Made by a program: the position numbers and the translations under genes. 64,000 nt of DNA, from the NCBI GenBank assembly GCA_029582265.1, contig CM055830.1, forward strand, positions 27,474,530 through 27,538,529, read 5' to 3'. Positions 9,174 through 21,230 of the stretch are shown here, one piece after another. Under the pieces are notes generated by a model. That model was not told the origin of the DNA, did not search any database, and saw nothing but the letters and a program-made list of their open reading frames with translations. Every line of letters starts with the position of its first letter. The first letter of the stretch is position 1. Origin of the DNA: Zoroaster sp. YZ-2022. Its lineage: Eukaryota > Echinodermata > Asteroidea > Forcipulatida > Zoroasteridae.

Positions 9174-12100
9174 GCAAGTATTGTCGGAAGTCTATTAGTA
9201 TTACCGGAAAGATACCGTATCCGACCGCCACTTTTTAAGTTTTTTTTGAAATTTGTTTGCAACCACTAACAAGTTAAAAAAATTATTCCATCGATTTTTG
9301 GTGGTACAGAAAGCGAAAACTATCTTTAAAATTCACTTTTATGATGGTTTTCGGACTTTAATTCCCTTCTAAAAAATCCTCCCCTTCAGAAAATAGAAGA
9401 ATCCTATTATACAATGTAGTTGCAACTATGCATGTACAATCGTCAATGACCATTTTGGTCACTAACGGGGGAGTTGACAAGATCAGACTGACATGACTGA
9501 GGAAGTCATCGTATACCAAAAATACCTGATTTTTCATTAAACAAATATTCTGGAATAATTTGAAGTATATGTCCATCATCATCTATCTGTTCTCCACCTT
9601 ACTGAGCAGGTAAGATTGCATTATTGGTTATAATGAACAAGAAAAAGTGGCGGTTAGGTTCGACATTCCACCCGTATTACCTAGTTTAACTCTCCTGTTG
9701 GTTGATCAAGTGTTGGTCTCAGTGTAGCCCCATTCTAGGGCAATACACTGGACTCACTCCATATCCTTGTGGCCCTATCCCCCTACATGTACAAAAAAGG
9801 GGAGATCTTTTTCAACTTTTGATCTGCTAATTATTAGTCTAAAATTTTGTGATTAGGTAACCTTGCCCAAGCAGACATTTTTTGGCATAAAGTTCACTGT
9901 TGTGAGATCTGTAATTTTTGTTAAATTTAAATTTTATTATTATTTTTTGTTAAATTTTAATTTTATTATTATTTTTTGTTAAATTTAAAAAATATTTTGA
10001 AAATTTCATGAAAGTGGGCTATCCCAGAATAATGAATTTTATGCCAAAAGGTTACCTAATGACTAATTTTTAGGTACTTGGTAATTAGCAGAGCAACAAA
10101 AAAAAAAAAAAAAAAGAATTGCCCCTTTTTTGTACATGTGAAAGGTTAGGGCCAAGGATACAGAGGGAGTCCAGTGTGTTGGCCTTAGAATAGGACTAGT
10201 CTATAGACAATGTACCTCCTGTGTGTACCGCCATTTCTTTTTAGTCCTATAATTTGTGGAATAACATTCATTCGTTTGAATACCATGTACCTATTTCTGT
10301 AAAATTATCTAGCAGTTTATAATGAAAAACTTATCTGACAGAGAGAAAGAATTTATTTCCCCTTTAAAATAATGATTCGCCAAAATGCCGCATCGTTTTT
10401 TCTGGTGCGTTAGTTCAAACATGGTCACCATGGCTGTTAACCATAACATCATCACTGTGGGAGGCTTTAACGCGTCGACGTGCAGTTGATGATCATCGCG
10501 CGCTGTGCATATAATAATAATAATAATGTGTGGACTTATATAGCGCACGTATCCACCAACTGAGTGGTGCTCAAGGCGCATTATATTATTACCCCTGCTC
10601 ATAAGGCTCATAAATCATTCCTGAAACCATCTCAGCTCCCTGGGGAGTATACAGCTCAATTGCTGCCATTACAGCGCATATAGGGCTAATCAACCAACTC
10701 TGCCCTCACAGGTACCCATTTAACCCCTGGGTGGAGAGAAGCAATTATGGTAAAGTGTCTTGCTCAAGGACACAAGCACCACGGTCATGGCTGGAATTCG
10801 AACCCACATTCTGACGACTCGGCCATCAGAACACAAATCCGATGCACTAAACCGCTCGACCATGGCACTCCATTCAAATTTTGCATTGACAACTATGCTT
10901 TGCCATCAGTTCAATGTGCCAGCAGTTCTAACATGTACTGTACATCTACCTGATCAGGTATTAGGAATCCCCATTTTAGTCTTTGATAGTTAGAATCAAA
11001 TGTAACTATTTCATGAAGGTATTGTTGGACTATTGTTTTCTTTCAGAGGGTGGACCGAACCCAGAGACAAATTCCTCGCTTTCAAGTCTTGTGTCAAAGG
11101 CAAAGTCAATAGCAATGCCCAAGGCAACCATAGAGGGTGTCCTCAAGAATATTGTAAGTAAACAGGTCTCAGTAAGACTTGTAGCTTTGCATGGTCAAAA
11201 GGATAAGTAAAGACTGTTTGCGGTGACAACATACATGTATAGAAATTTGATTTTGAGTAGTAATTAGTTCTGAAAAGAACTGGCTGGTACAACTCAATGT
11301 TTCGACGAAAATGAAGATTATCAGAACACACTGATTGAAATGTTGAGTTGTACCAACCATAGCCGTGACCAAGGCTGTTGTCTTGTGTGCACTTACCACG
11401 GTACCCCCATCTTGTACCGATTTCTGGCCCAAGAAATTCAGTGCATACGGTGCGCCATCCCCGGAGAGGGTTAACACTGCTATACAGTGTACATCGAGAT
11501 CAATAACCGAGTCAAATACGGTTGTGCATTATTTTCCCAAAGGAATTCCTCATGCAAGAATGTGGGTGGTTTATTTTAAATGATGGCCAATCACAGGCCC
11601 CTAGCTTTGACCGTGTTTGATCCCGCACATAATACATGCACACACATGTTGTACGGATACAGATATCGAAATGTGCAAGTTGTTGGCCCAACCAGTAACC
11701 AATGGGAGTGCGTCTTTCGATTTTGTATATTAGCATAAAATAAGCTCTGCCTTGAATTTTGGCAAATACAAAAGGATCAAAGTGGGACGACGTCACTGTT
11801 TTATAAACATACAATCTACAGTACATGTATGACATAAAACACAATAAAGGGGCCCACTTTCCTACCGTCACGTTAGCAGTTTTTCTAATGGTTGTAATGT
11901 TTTTTTTAATATCTGAAACCACCAAAAAAGAATTTCAACATTTGAATAGACATGCATGCTTATCCTAAAGATAATTTGAGTTGATTATTACTATTACTTT
12001 TTTAATTACCCTAAAATTTCCATCAACAAATGGACGGAAAAGTGAGGTAACTTTTTCCGTCCAATTTTTATGGAAATTTGAGGGTAAAAAAAAATAATAA

Positions 12101-15100
12101 AATAAAATAAATCAACTCAAATTAGTTCTAGTATAAGCCTGCATGTCCATTCACATGTTGAAACACTTTTGGGTCGGTTTCAGGTACTTAAAAATAAATA
12201 ACAACCATTTGAAAAACTGCTAACATGACGGATGCAAAGTGGCCCCCTTTATTGTGTTTTATGTCGTATATTGTGTATGCATATGGATTCGTGTACACAT
12301 TTTCAATGTGTACATATGTGCTGGAATCAAGTTCGGATAGCCATGCTATGGGATAGCTACGTGGGGCAAAATTATGCAAGCACACCATTCCGATGCGTCT
12401 TTTCAGTCATAGAAGGGTTAAATATCTTAACTTGCCGTCTTGTCAATCAATGCAGGGAAAGAAAGGCAGCGGTGCAGATGATGCAGACATTCATATCCTC
12501 TTGGAAGCCAGAGGGCCAGGCCAGTCATGTCTGTTAGTGGATGTGTTGACAGACAACGCAAGGAGATCTAGAATGGAAATTCAGAGATTGCTGCAGAAGA
12601 ATGGGTATGCACCATTGGTGAATTTACGGGGAGGGCTTGGAGTAAAGGTTGTCTCCCTCCTTACCTTAGCTGTAATATTTTCCTCTCTCTCTTTCCTCAA
12701 GGGAGGTTAGGGGCCGTCCAAAGTTTTCAACATTTTTAAGGTCGTACAGAGAGTACTACTTTTCAAGACCCCCCCCTCCCCCCAAAGTAGTACTTTTCAA
12801 CATTTTTTTTTCAATGTTGATGCGCATGTTTTATATAACATCAACATTTAAAGTCGTACGCGGCCTCCGACCCCCCTCCCCCCCGTCGTACGCTTTGTAC
12901 GACCATTAAAATGTTGAAAACTTTGGACGTCCCCTTACAACATTGGTAATTACCAGATTATCAAATTTTCTATTCGAAAAAGTTGGTACACTTATCATCC
13001 CGAGAAATTGTTTTGTCTGAAGTGCTATCATCTTGCAGAAAACAGAAATTGAAAGTTGAATTCACAAAAGTTGCTGGATGGTATGTTTTTCATTGTGATC
13101 ACTGAGTGTGCTGAACTTTTGTCAATCTAGTTGATATCACATATGGGTCATTCCATGAACGTGGGACACTTGTGTTTTCCATGTATTTCAGATATTGGGG
13201 CCTGTGTTATTCCTTACATCGTACGAGCTGATGATTATAACTTTCACCTATTGTTGCATCTCATACAGACCTACTATGACAACAAACAAAAATTTCTTGG
13301 GTCTCCCCTATTTTGATCCATTAACTTTAGTCAGTATATTACACAACCAACAAGACACGGTGTCCCCTTGTAATTTTGTTACATCGTTAACCTCATATCA
13401 GGTGAAGCAGGAAGTAAATACATGACATCAGTTTTAATGTTTGTATCTATTATTTTAAAAGATGACAACCTACAAAACTATGATAAATAAGGTAACAAAA
13501 CTGATTTTTTCCCCCTTTATTTAATGAACTTAAAATTTTAACCTCCATGTCACACTTTGGGTCCCACGTTCATGGAATGACCCATATACTTCTTGAAAAC
13601 TGGAAGGTTGTAATAAGAGTAGCTTACTGAATACCAATGTTATAAATGCCCTTTATTCAGTTTTCTAAAAAAAAAAAAAGAAGACAAAAACACTTCAGAC
13701 CAAAGTTGTACCTTCCCTTTTATCCCTACCATTCCACACCCTTTGTATTTATGTCCTCTCGTCATTTAATGAATGTATCCTTTTTTCTCGATGTACATAC
13801 CACATAAAACACAATAAAGGGGGCCACTTTGCATCTGTCACGTTAGCAGTTTTTCCAATGGTTGTTATTTATTTTTAAGTACCTGAAACCGACCAAAAAG
13901 TGTTTCGACATGTGAATGGACATGCAGGCTTATACTAGAACTAATTTAAGTTGATTTATTGATTTATTTTTTTTTAAATTTATTTTTTTTCCCTCAAATT
14001 TCCATAAAAATTGGACGGAAAAAGTTACCTCACTTTTCCGTGCATTTGTTGATGTAAATTTTAGGGTAATTAAAAAAATAATAGTAATAATCAACTCAAA
14101 TTATCTTTAGGATAAGCATGCATTTCTATTCAAATGTTGAAATTCTTTTTGGGTGGTTTCAGATATTAAAAAAAAAATTACAACCATTAGAAAAACTGCT
14201 AACGTGACGGTAGGAAAGTGGCCCCCTTTATTGTGTTTTATGTCATACATTTTTAACACTTATACAAGTATTTATAATTTGGTTATTTATTTTTTAACCC
14301 TCCTACTCTAGCTGCACTTTAGCAGGAAGTTGCTATAGAGGTCAAAATCAGTCAACTGCCTGTTTTGACTGTTGACCCCCAATGTGCACGTGGGGGCATT
14401 TTTGACTGGTTTTTACTGTCATTTTGACCACCCTCAGCAATACCAGACAATGCTTTTAGTTTTACCAGTAAAAAAAAAACGGTCGACTCATTTTGACCTG
14501 TAAATGTACTTACTACACGTAAGGTTTGACAGTGTTGGACTTTTAAGTGCATTAGATATATCTTTGGGAAGTATATCAACATTTTCACTGATTTTGACCT
14601 AGTAGGAGGGTTAATGCAAATTATTAATATTTTCTAATGGCTTTTGAATTTGTAATAATGTAACTGTTGTCAATTCCGCCGCTGGCGGCGAACGAGGAGA
14701 ATGCAATAAACCATTATCTATCTTCCCTTTACATGGTACTAAAGGATCAAAGTTTTTCGTTATTTTTTATTTATTTTCTCACATGAAATAGAGGAGACTT
14801 TGGCACGTCTATGTATGCCTTCAACCGAAAGGGTGTGGTTAGAGTGCTGCCACAAATTGAAGATCAGGAGGAACCACTGACCCTTGACCTTGCAACAGAG
14901 GTCGCCATAGAGGTCGGTGCAGAGGATGTTCAGGAAACGTTCGGTGAGGATGACGCTGCACTCTTCATGGTAAGAAAACTCTGATCGTTAAGATGATGGT
15001 TTATGGTAGCGCCATGTAACATCTGTAGGGCTGTGCCGGGTATCCGGATACCCGACCGAAACGGTCATTACCCGGTTCCAATTACCCGTAAACGACTTTT

Positions 15101-15938
15101 TAAAATTCGGACTTAACATTTGAGCGGTGTGAACAGAAATCTGTGGCACTTGAACAATGTAATGTTTACACTTTTACAGACAATTATCTTTAAATTCAAG
15201 AGATTGCACTCCAATAAAGAAAAGATCGATTTAAATATGGTATCCTCTGTATTATAAAATTCAATTTGTTACCATTTACAGTACATGTATTTGTACACCA
15301 CCGGAGGCATGTTATCAACAAAAATGAAAACGGGTATCCGGGTATCCGAAGTTTCCTGATTTCGGGTATCCGGTTCCAAAAATATCCGAAAACGCACAGC
15401 CCTAAACATCTGTAATTAATTTATTGTAAATTGGTTCTGAGAAGAACTGGTGGTTTGACATCTCAATGTTTCGATCAGTATAATGTACCACATCATTCAG
15501 TAGACCCAAACCACAGGTTCTTCTCAGAACCAAACACGTTTAAAACTCATTAGAGAATAGAGATATTACATGGTGCTACTGCAAGCCTTCCTCGTACTGT
15601 TTTCCCTGCCTTCTGTTTTTAGTTCCCCGCCCTCTGTTTTGTTAGTTTTTGTTGTCATCATCTTGACAGTTTTATTTTATTTCACCTTTGTTATAATTGT
15701 TATCATTTGTGCTTTTGTTTTACTTATTCAGTTCATCTGTGATATGGCTGATCTACGCGTGGTACGCAACAATCTAGCATCATTGAACTATGCTGTTGAG
15801 TCGTCATTAGAATACCTCTCGGAAACGGCAACAGTGTTGAACGATGCTAATTTGGAGAGTACATTTCAGCTTATATCACTTTTGAATGGTCATCCGAATG
15901 TCATTAAAGTTTATGACAATGTTGAGGGTTCTAGCTAA
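8597..15938 (+). CDS. TACO1: TACO1, mitochondrial translational activator of cytochrome c oxidase I (YebC family)
   Basis: Five exons, 8597-9173, 11047-11153, 12456-12604, 14792-14969 and 15732-15938, join to 1218 nt (405 residues plus stop). The YebC/PmpR domain starts at residue 157 with [17 protein letters not shown]. It continues [85 protein letters not shown] and FICDMADL, and ends [10 protein letters not shown]. These match YebC/TACO1 family blocks in order. Mammalian TACO1 binds COX1 mRNA in mitochondria and supports its translation; this protein is inferred to do the same. The basic, Arg/Ser/Cys-rich start fits a mitochondrial presequence, but the 156 residues before the domain are longer than usual. 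Intron 1 is GC-AG; the others are GT-AG. I chose the first ATG of the open frame because no upstream in-frame ATG is seen. Confidence 0.93.
9198..9690. mobile_element. Imperfect inverted-repeat element in TACO1 intron 1
   Basis: CGACCGCCACTTTTT near 9222 is mirrored by AAAAAGTGGCGG near 9644, with weaker matching outward. A single-end relative (AACCGCCACTTTT) occurs near 7922. Boundaries are approximate. Confidence 0.45.
9720..10195. mobile_element. Foldback element in TACO1 intron 1
   Basis: The left half (ACACTGGACTC, TATCCTTG, GGCCCTA, TACATGTACAAAAAAGGGG) reappears as its reverse complement in the right half (10120-10180). Inner pairs such as GGCATAAA/TTTATGCC and AGGTTACCT-like words also match. 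It encodes nothing. Confidence 0.7.
10511..10868 (-). mobile_element. tRNA-derived SINE, long subfamily, in TACO1 intron 1
   Basis: Near full-length: (ATA)n tail, GTGGACTTATATAGCGCACG, CAGCTCCCTGGGGAGTATA, B box GATTCGAACCCACA and tRNA-like start ACCGCTCGACCATGGCAC. The open frames at 10747-10993 are SINE artefacts. Confidence 0.88.
11047..11153 (+). CDS. TACO1: TACO1 exon 2
   Basis: It encodes residues 193-228 (EGGPNPE..GVLKNI). The acceptor is TTTCTTTCAG and the donor ATT/GTAAGT, phase 0. Confidence 0.92.
11178..11480. mobile_element. Diverged member of the GCGGTGACACCATG foldback family in TACO1 intron 2
   Basis: It contains AGCTTTGCATGGT, GCGGTGACAACAT, TAATTAGTTCTGAAAAGAAC and an inverted GTTGAGTTGTACCA pair. 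The same words recur at 19.5, 29.5, 55.2 and 59.1 kb. Ends are not sharply defined. Confidence 0.5.
11828..12269. mobile_element. Palindromic foldback element, copy 1, TACO1 intron 2
   Basis: The two halves are mutual reverse complements: ATGACATAAAACACAATAAA at the left mirrors TTTATTGTGTTTTATGTC at the right. Inner matches include GCTAAC, TGGACGGAAAA and TCAACTCAAATT. It encodes nothing. Confidence 0.8.
12456..12604 (+). CDS. TACO1: TACO1 exon 3
   Basis: It encodes residues 229-277 plus two bases ([26 protein letters not shown]). The donor is GG/GTATGC. Other downstream GT sites leave the wrong phase for exon 4. At 149 nt, skipping it would shift the frame. Confidence 0.9.
12711..12940. 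mobile_element. Short MITE in TACO1 intron 3
   Basis: The ends AGGGGCCGTCCAAAGTTTTC and GAAAACTTTGGACGTCCCCT are inverted repeats of about 30 bp. The interior has C-runs and repeated GTCGTAC and AGTACTACTTTTC words. Confidence 0.7.
13144..13584. mobile_element. Mariner-like MITE with TA target duplication, TACO1 intron 3
   Basis: The inverted ends are TGGGTCATTCCATGAACGTG and CACGTTCATGGAATGACCCA, flanked by TA on both sides (13142-13143, 13585-13586). No transposase frame is present. Confidence 0.78.
13801..14247. mobile_element. Palindromic foldback element, copy 2, inverted relative to copy 1
   Basis: It is the reverse complement of 11828-12269 along its length, with scattered substitutions. 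Its left half matches copy 1's right half. It lies in TACO1 intron 3, so exon 3 sits between the two copies. Confidence 0.8.
14298..14610. mobile_element. PiggyBac-like MITE, 313 bp, TACO1 intron 3
   Basis: It is flanked by TTAA at 14294-14297 and 14611-14614, with termini CCCTCCTACT and AGTAGGAGGG. TTAA duplication with CCC..GGG termini is the piggyBac hallmark. The interior is filled with TTTTGAC/GTCAAAA words in both orientations. Confidence 0.8.
14792..14969 (+). CDS. TACO1: TACO1 exon 4
   Basis: It encodes the split G278 and residues 279-337 ([23 protein letters not shown]). The acceptor is GAAATAG and the donor ATG/GTAAGA. Confidence 0.92.
15026..15404. mobile_element. hAT-type MITE in TACO1 intron 4
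   Basis: The ends TAGGGCTGTGC and GCACAGCCCTA are inverted. The 8-bp flank AACATCTG is identical at 15018-15025 and 15405-15412. Subterminal GGGTATCCGG and CCGGATACCC words occur at both ends. Confidence 0.88.
15732..15938 (+). CDS. TACO1: TACO1 exon 5
   Basis: It encodes residues 338-405 ([20 protein letters not shown]) and stops with TAA at 15936-15938. The acceptor is CTTATTCAG after a long T-rich tract. Confidence 0.92.
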   Translation, partial: FICDMADLRVVRNNLASLNYAVESSLEYLSETATVLNDANLESTFQLISLLNGHPNVIKVYDNVEGSS

Positions 15939-16204
15939 ATGATGTTGATGTACACATGTACATTATGACACATCTTCCAATATCATATGTAAATATGACC
16001 GTACAGGTTTGTTTTCAATGGGACAATGTCGTGACATGAGTGACTGACGTCATAGAGACTTATAGCCTCAGTAAATTGGCCCATCGGTAGCCCTAGGCTG
16101 TTCCTTTTAAATGATAGTAAAAACTAAAAGTAGTAGGGCCTATCATCCTATCATAAAGTTATAAACACAGTTGGCTGCTTGACTAACTTGTAATTGTATT
16201 GTAG

Positions 16205-16385
16205 CTCAACTGACCCCACAACTGACATGGAATTTCACAGAGGCCAAGACCCACTATTGCCCAGTTCTTGGCTTTGGTGCCTCTTAAAAATTTTCCCATA
16301 GACATTCTGATATTCTAATGTACACGTAAGTGCCCTTTACTCAGGAAAAGTGGCCTTGCACCTACACAAAATAAATTCCATGTCT
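16205..16385 (-). repeat. Dispersed repeat, reverse copy of 19.2-19.45 kb units
   Basis: The reverse complement shares AAGGCCA, GTAAAGGGCACTT, TATCAGAATGTC and TGGGAA words with the tandem units at 19198-19460. Confidence 0.65.
16370..16375 (+). terminator. Candidate TACO1 polyadenylation signal
   Basis: AATAAA about 430 bp after the stop codon is the first such hexamer. It lies inside a dispersed repeat whose relatives are at 19.2-19.4 kb, so its use is uncertain. Confidence 0.35.
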
Positions 16386-16484
16386 TCAGTAGTTAACCAG
16401 TTGACGTCGGGAATATTTTTTTTTTTCGGTCCCCCGTGCGGGTTTATTTTCAGTGAAAAATCTGAAAAAATTTCTAGCCATTAA

Positions 16485-17123
16485 CCCTCCTACTGTTTGA
16501 CCATTTGAAACCATTCAAAATTTCCACTTACCAAAATGCCCATTGGTTTTGTACACACCTGGTGATACCATTTGAACAGTGTTGGTAGCAAGCTTAACTA
16601 CCATTCATATCCATTCAAATGGTTTTGAATGGTTGTTACACTACACCTTGGTGTGTTTCCATAGCCGAATGGATTCAAATGGTGAATGTACTTCACAGTG
16701 GCTTATCATTCAAATGGTTTTAAATGGTGGATACATTACACCTTGGTGTGGTTTCACATAGCCGAAAAACAAAACCTGCATTATGTAGATAAAGTGGACT
16801 ATCCATCATCTCAGTACCCTATGGAGTTTTAACACATGGTGGCCAGTGTACAAGTAATTGATCTACCACTTAAAAATGGCACTAGGGTCTTTAGGGTATA
16901 GCAGACCTGTCATTCAAAACCATTTACTCATGTCACTGGCATAGAGGGTCCATTAATTCACCACTTAGAAGTATCCAAACAAGGTTTTGTATTAGCTGAC
17001 CTACCATTCCAATCCATTTGGGAATCAATACTGTACACAGTTATTTCACCATTCAAAACCACAAAAGCGAATGGTTTCAAATGGTGGGCCAACTTGTATG
17101 AAAAGGCACCAGAAGTAGGAGGG
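16485..17123. mobile_element. PiggyBac-like MITE, 639 bp, packed with CCATTCAAA motifs
   Basis: It is flanked by TTAA at 16481-16484 and 17124-17127, with the same termini as the element at 14298 (CCCTCCTACT, AGTAGGAGGG). The interior differs completely: more than a dozen CCATTCAAA/TTTGAATGG-type words in both orientations. Confidence 0.8.
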
Positions 17124-19197
17124 TTAATAATTTTTTTTGTCGATGAAACTAAGTTCGGACAACCAAATAAACACCTTTACTCATTGACATTTCGAGAATT
17201 AAATGGCTAGTTTTTTAATTACGGTTGTGTTTGTTCAGCACAATTAGACCGTTGGCAAGCTCCGATGCAACGGCCTATTAGCGACCAGCACCCGGTCGAA
17301 AAGACGGCATACCTGGAGAGAGATCGAATGCCTCGTAAACAATGGATATAAATCCGTCTTTACAAATGCTTGGCTGGTACGTCAAAAGGAACAGGTCTTG
17401 GATAAAGGGATTAGGCAAAAATCAACAAAAAGAGTGAACTCGTTCAGTATTTGCAGTGCATTTTGTCCGGGGCCACCGAACCGTGACCCCATGGACTCCG
17501 AGAAACGATTGCGTGTATACACGTCAGCCGCCACGACGGCATGCCACGTGTGGCGTGTTGACAAGTCTCCCGGTGACACACACAAAAATCGGAATGCGTG
17601 TTTAGACGCTCTCCGATCCGCTGTACAAAAATAAATTGCGTGTATTATACACGGCATCCGAAGCGAACTGGTTAAACACCTTACACAGGTCTGGGTGGTT
17701 TGCAGGAATATGTAATTGGATTATCCGCACCGTGCATGAGTTGTTGAGGGCGCATGTTTTTGGATCACTGTTTATCAATATGGCATTTATAGTGCACCAT
17801 GTTTGTCATATTTTGCAGTTGATGTGCATATGAGCGGAATATCTCCAGCGATCAGTAGCTAAAAAAAGAAGTATGGGCCGTAACAGTGTATTAAGCAATA
17901 AGTGAACATAAACTTGATACAAAAGTGCCCAATCATCAACACTTGGCACATTTTCACTGTAAGAGAGGTACGATGTGCACAGAGTAGATAGAGTTGCAGG
18001 CCATGTACATGTAGGTCGACAAGTCTTTAATGCTTTAGAAATTGGCCAGAGAAGGCCTATATCAGCTCCTTACACATGTGGAAATGGATAATGATAATGA
18101 TACAAATACAAATATTCAGGTACTACTTTCATAGATCTTCACAAGTACCATCTGTAACGCATTCTGCTGCCCTGTTTGCAATTAACCCATTCACTCTCAT
18201 GTCATTGACACTTTCCACGTAGAGATGTAAACTTGTGGAATATAACTAGGTTTAATCTGAAATTAACCACAGATCAAATAATATATATGTAAATACATTG
18301 TTATCATGATTAAATAAACATTATATGAAATAATTAATCAACATGAGAAGTATAATCGCCAGTTATTTGAGGTCAAACAGAAATCATGGCAAACAGTCAG
18401 GACCTACATGAAGCAAATTACACTGCATGAATTTATACGTGTACCCCCAAATATGTCTGCCCTACAAATAATTAACTTCAAATGAGCCCAAACGTTATTG
18501 TAAATGTCTGCACACATAAACGGTCATGAAACTAAAGAAACTCACGACTTTGCTGAGCATAGGCCAAAAGACGACAAACTAAGCAGAAATTACGTCAGGT
18601 CAACTGCCTAAATACCGCTTTATGTTGGTAATTAAACAAAGGGAAATATTCAGGCTCATTTCTACCCCCAAATGTTGACAGAATGGATTTTACAGCACAT
18701 GTAAAATGACCGCCCTAATGCACACATAACGATGCCTATTCATATGCACCAAAACTAAAACCACGTGGGTGAGGCAAAGAATATTGACCCCCACACACGA
18801 TTTTCTGGTGTAACATGGTAAAATGCACAGCCAAATAAACTTAAGGTAAAAGCCTGCGTTACACCATCCATCTTGTGTAACACATGTCTGTGGTTAATGC
18901 CAAAATAAACCTGTTCTTTTTAATCTCTTTTTAATAGTGATTTTTTTTAGTAGTTGCCAGGAAAAAATGCAGTGTGATATTTTGACATTTTTATTTTTAT
19001 TTTATTTGGACAAATTACCCAAAGAGCGTTTTATGTTTGAATAAAACATCACCTTTTAGCATGTGTAATTAGCTTTATGATAGATTGATGAATTTTCTTG
19101 CATAGGGTGATTTGATTTTTTACCGTACACGGATGTATATTTCCGGATGTATATTTCCGGGTGTCTGTGAAAAGAAAGGTATATCAGACCTGGAATT

Positions 19198-19460
19198 TCA
19201 TTTTTGTAGAGGCAAGGCCATTTTTCCTGAGTAAAGGGCACTTCCATTAGAATATCGGAATGTCTACATGGGAACATTTTTAAGGGGCGCCAAGACCAGG
19301 GCAATGGAGGCCAGGTCGGGAATTTCAGTCTTGTAGGGGCAAGGCCACTTCTCCCGAGTAAAGGGCACTTCCATTAGAAAATCAGAATGTCGATGGGAAC
19401 ATTTTTATGGGGCACATAGGTCAAGACCATGGTAACGTAGGCCTCTGTGGCCTCGGAAAT
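19198..19460 (+). repeat. Tandem pair of a dispersed repeat
   Basis: Two units of about 125 bp begin GTAG(A/G)GGCAAGGCCA and run through GAGTAAAGGGCACTTCCATT to GGGAACATTTTTA. Confidence 0.75.
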
Positions 19461-19539
19461 TCCAGGAGTAGACAGTGTAGGACAAAAAATCAAATCAATA
19501 GCCTAAATGATGTTTTAGAATTGTTTCAGAAATAAGTAA

Positions 19540-19665
19540 GGAATGTTTGCGGTGACACCATGTAGAAATTCTCTTTTGAGTAGTAAATAGTAAATAGTAA
19601 ATAGTAGTAAATGTACATGGTGTCACCGCAGTCTCCAATTATCCTTTTCACCATGCAAAGATACA
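19540..19665. mobile_element. Fragment of the GCGGTGACACCATG foldback family
   Basis: GCGGTGACACCATGTAGAAAT is mirrored by ATGGTGTCACCGC around a TAGTAAATAGTAAA core, followed by CACCATGCAAAG. Confidence 0.6.
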
Positions 19666-21230
19666 AATATTTCACAAATACTTTTGTTCCCGAGTGGCCC
19701 ATATCGCTCAAATAAAACATAAAAACTGTCACGACCTTTCAGCAAGTAGGAATAATGCTACACTTGAATATTTAATATCAGCAATGACTGTTTTACATGA
19801 CAAGGTACATGGTTAAAATATCCCATCAAGCTACGATGAATACAAACACCCACTAAAAATCTGTGCTTGATTAATATCAATTACAAAGTCAAAACATTGA
19901 AGAAGAAAAGGCAGTGTTTAATAAATGAAGTACATTGTAGTGGTGTGTGTTTACATATGATTTTATACTAGATTTAAGAGATCATTCTAGTCATTTATGT
20001 TAAAGATGTATTTCCGGAAATGTTTGTTTTCATTAGAATATTTGATAATTTCCTTTGAAATAAAATATTTCACAATATTGTTGTCAGAAGCTTGGTTTAA
20101 CAGTAAAATGCAAAAATAAGTTTATGATTGTCCCCAACATTCATGTTGGTACATATTAACTGTAAAATCATGCGTCTCACGATTATTTTGAGAAATGTAT
20201 AATTTTTAAGCATTTGTTTTCCCATCTTCAAGTAATGTACATGTAATAATATTCGGATGAAAAAGACAATTTCCGGAAATTTCCGGTAAAATAGCGAAAA
20301 ACTTGGGTGATGCATCTTTAACTCATCCTGTGAAATGGCAGACCCCAAGCAGAGGTAGGCTTTACCCATGGAGGAAGGAAAACTTCCTCCATGCTTTACC
20401 ATAGGCTTTTTAAATGTCTGTAAATACATCCATACTTTTCAAGAGATACAGTTTATGTAGGCCTACAGATATGTACAGAAACCAAACCATTAACGTTTTA
20501 GCTTATTTTAGCTGTGTGGTAAAGGAGAGAGAATAACATTAAATTTATTAAGATAATGATTTTGTATTAATTCTAGCTTGAAATTGGATCATCAGCTTGA
20601 TGATCTATTTCAGACTAATTTTGTTATTTACAACATTTCAGATGGATTAACCTTTCAGATGTTAGGTACCATTACCTTTCAAAACCAGGTAAACTTTAAT
20701 AGAATAATTTGCTCAGTTATAATACTTTTCGGCTAATTACCAATATTATAGACTGTTTTAATTTGCTGTCTTAAACGGCATACCATTCTTCACTTTACAT
20801 AAAAAATATGTATCTACATACAATTGCATTTCATAGATCCTTTAACCGTCCATCTGTGCTGATATTTGACCAGCAATGAATTTATTACTCTGTCATAAAT
20901 TCTTTAATTATTTTGTAACTTATTAAAAAGAGATTTGCCTTCTTTCTACTACATATAGCTAAAAGCTAATGTTTTAAATAAAAATATTATTAAAATTACG
21001 ATTCACACAGTGTACATAATTAAATAGAGACTTAGCTGTTGCAAACTGCTTACCAACCTAAAGGACCTGCAAAATAGTAGTTACGTGGCCTTACGCTTCG
21101 AACCTAGCAGGTTCTTTCTCAAAGGCAAAATGGACGATATACAGACGATGTACATACATACATATCGTTTCGGTTTGCAGTAACGCCATGTGTTTTATAT
21201 CAACTATCGCTATTAAAGTGAGGTAACGGG

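Noticed and set aside
10747..10993. [26 protein letters not shown] proteins here and at 45.06 kb
   Set aside because: They derive from the minus-strand SINE sequence. Such peptides are common false predictions.
17382..17833. Overlapping open frames on both strands near 17.4-17.8 kb
   Set aside because: Slightly GC-rich DNA keeps several frames open by chance, and no frame shows a motif or splice boundaries.
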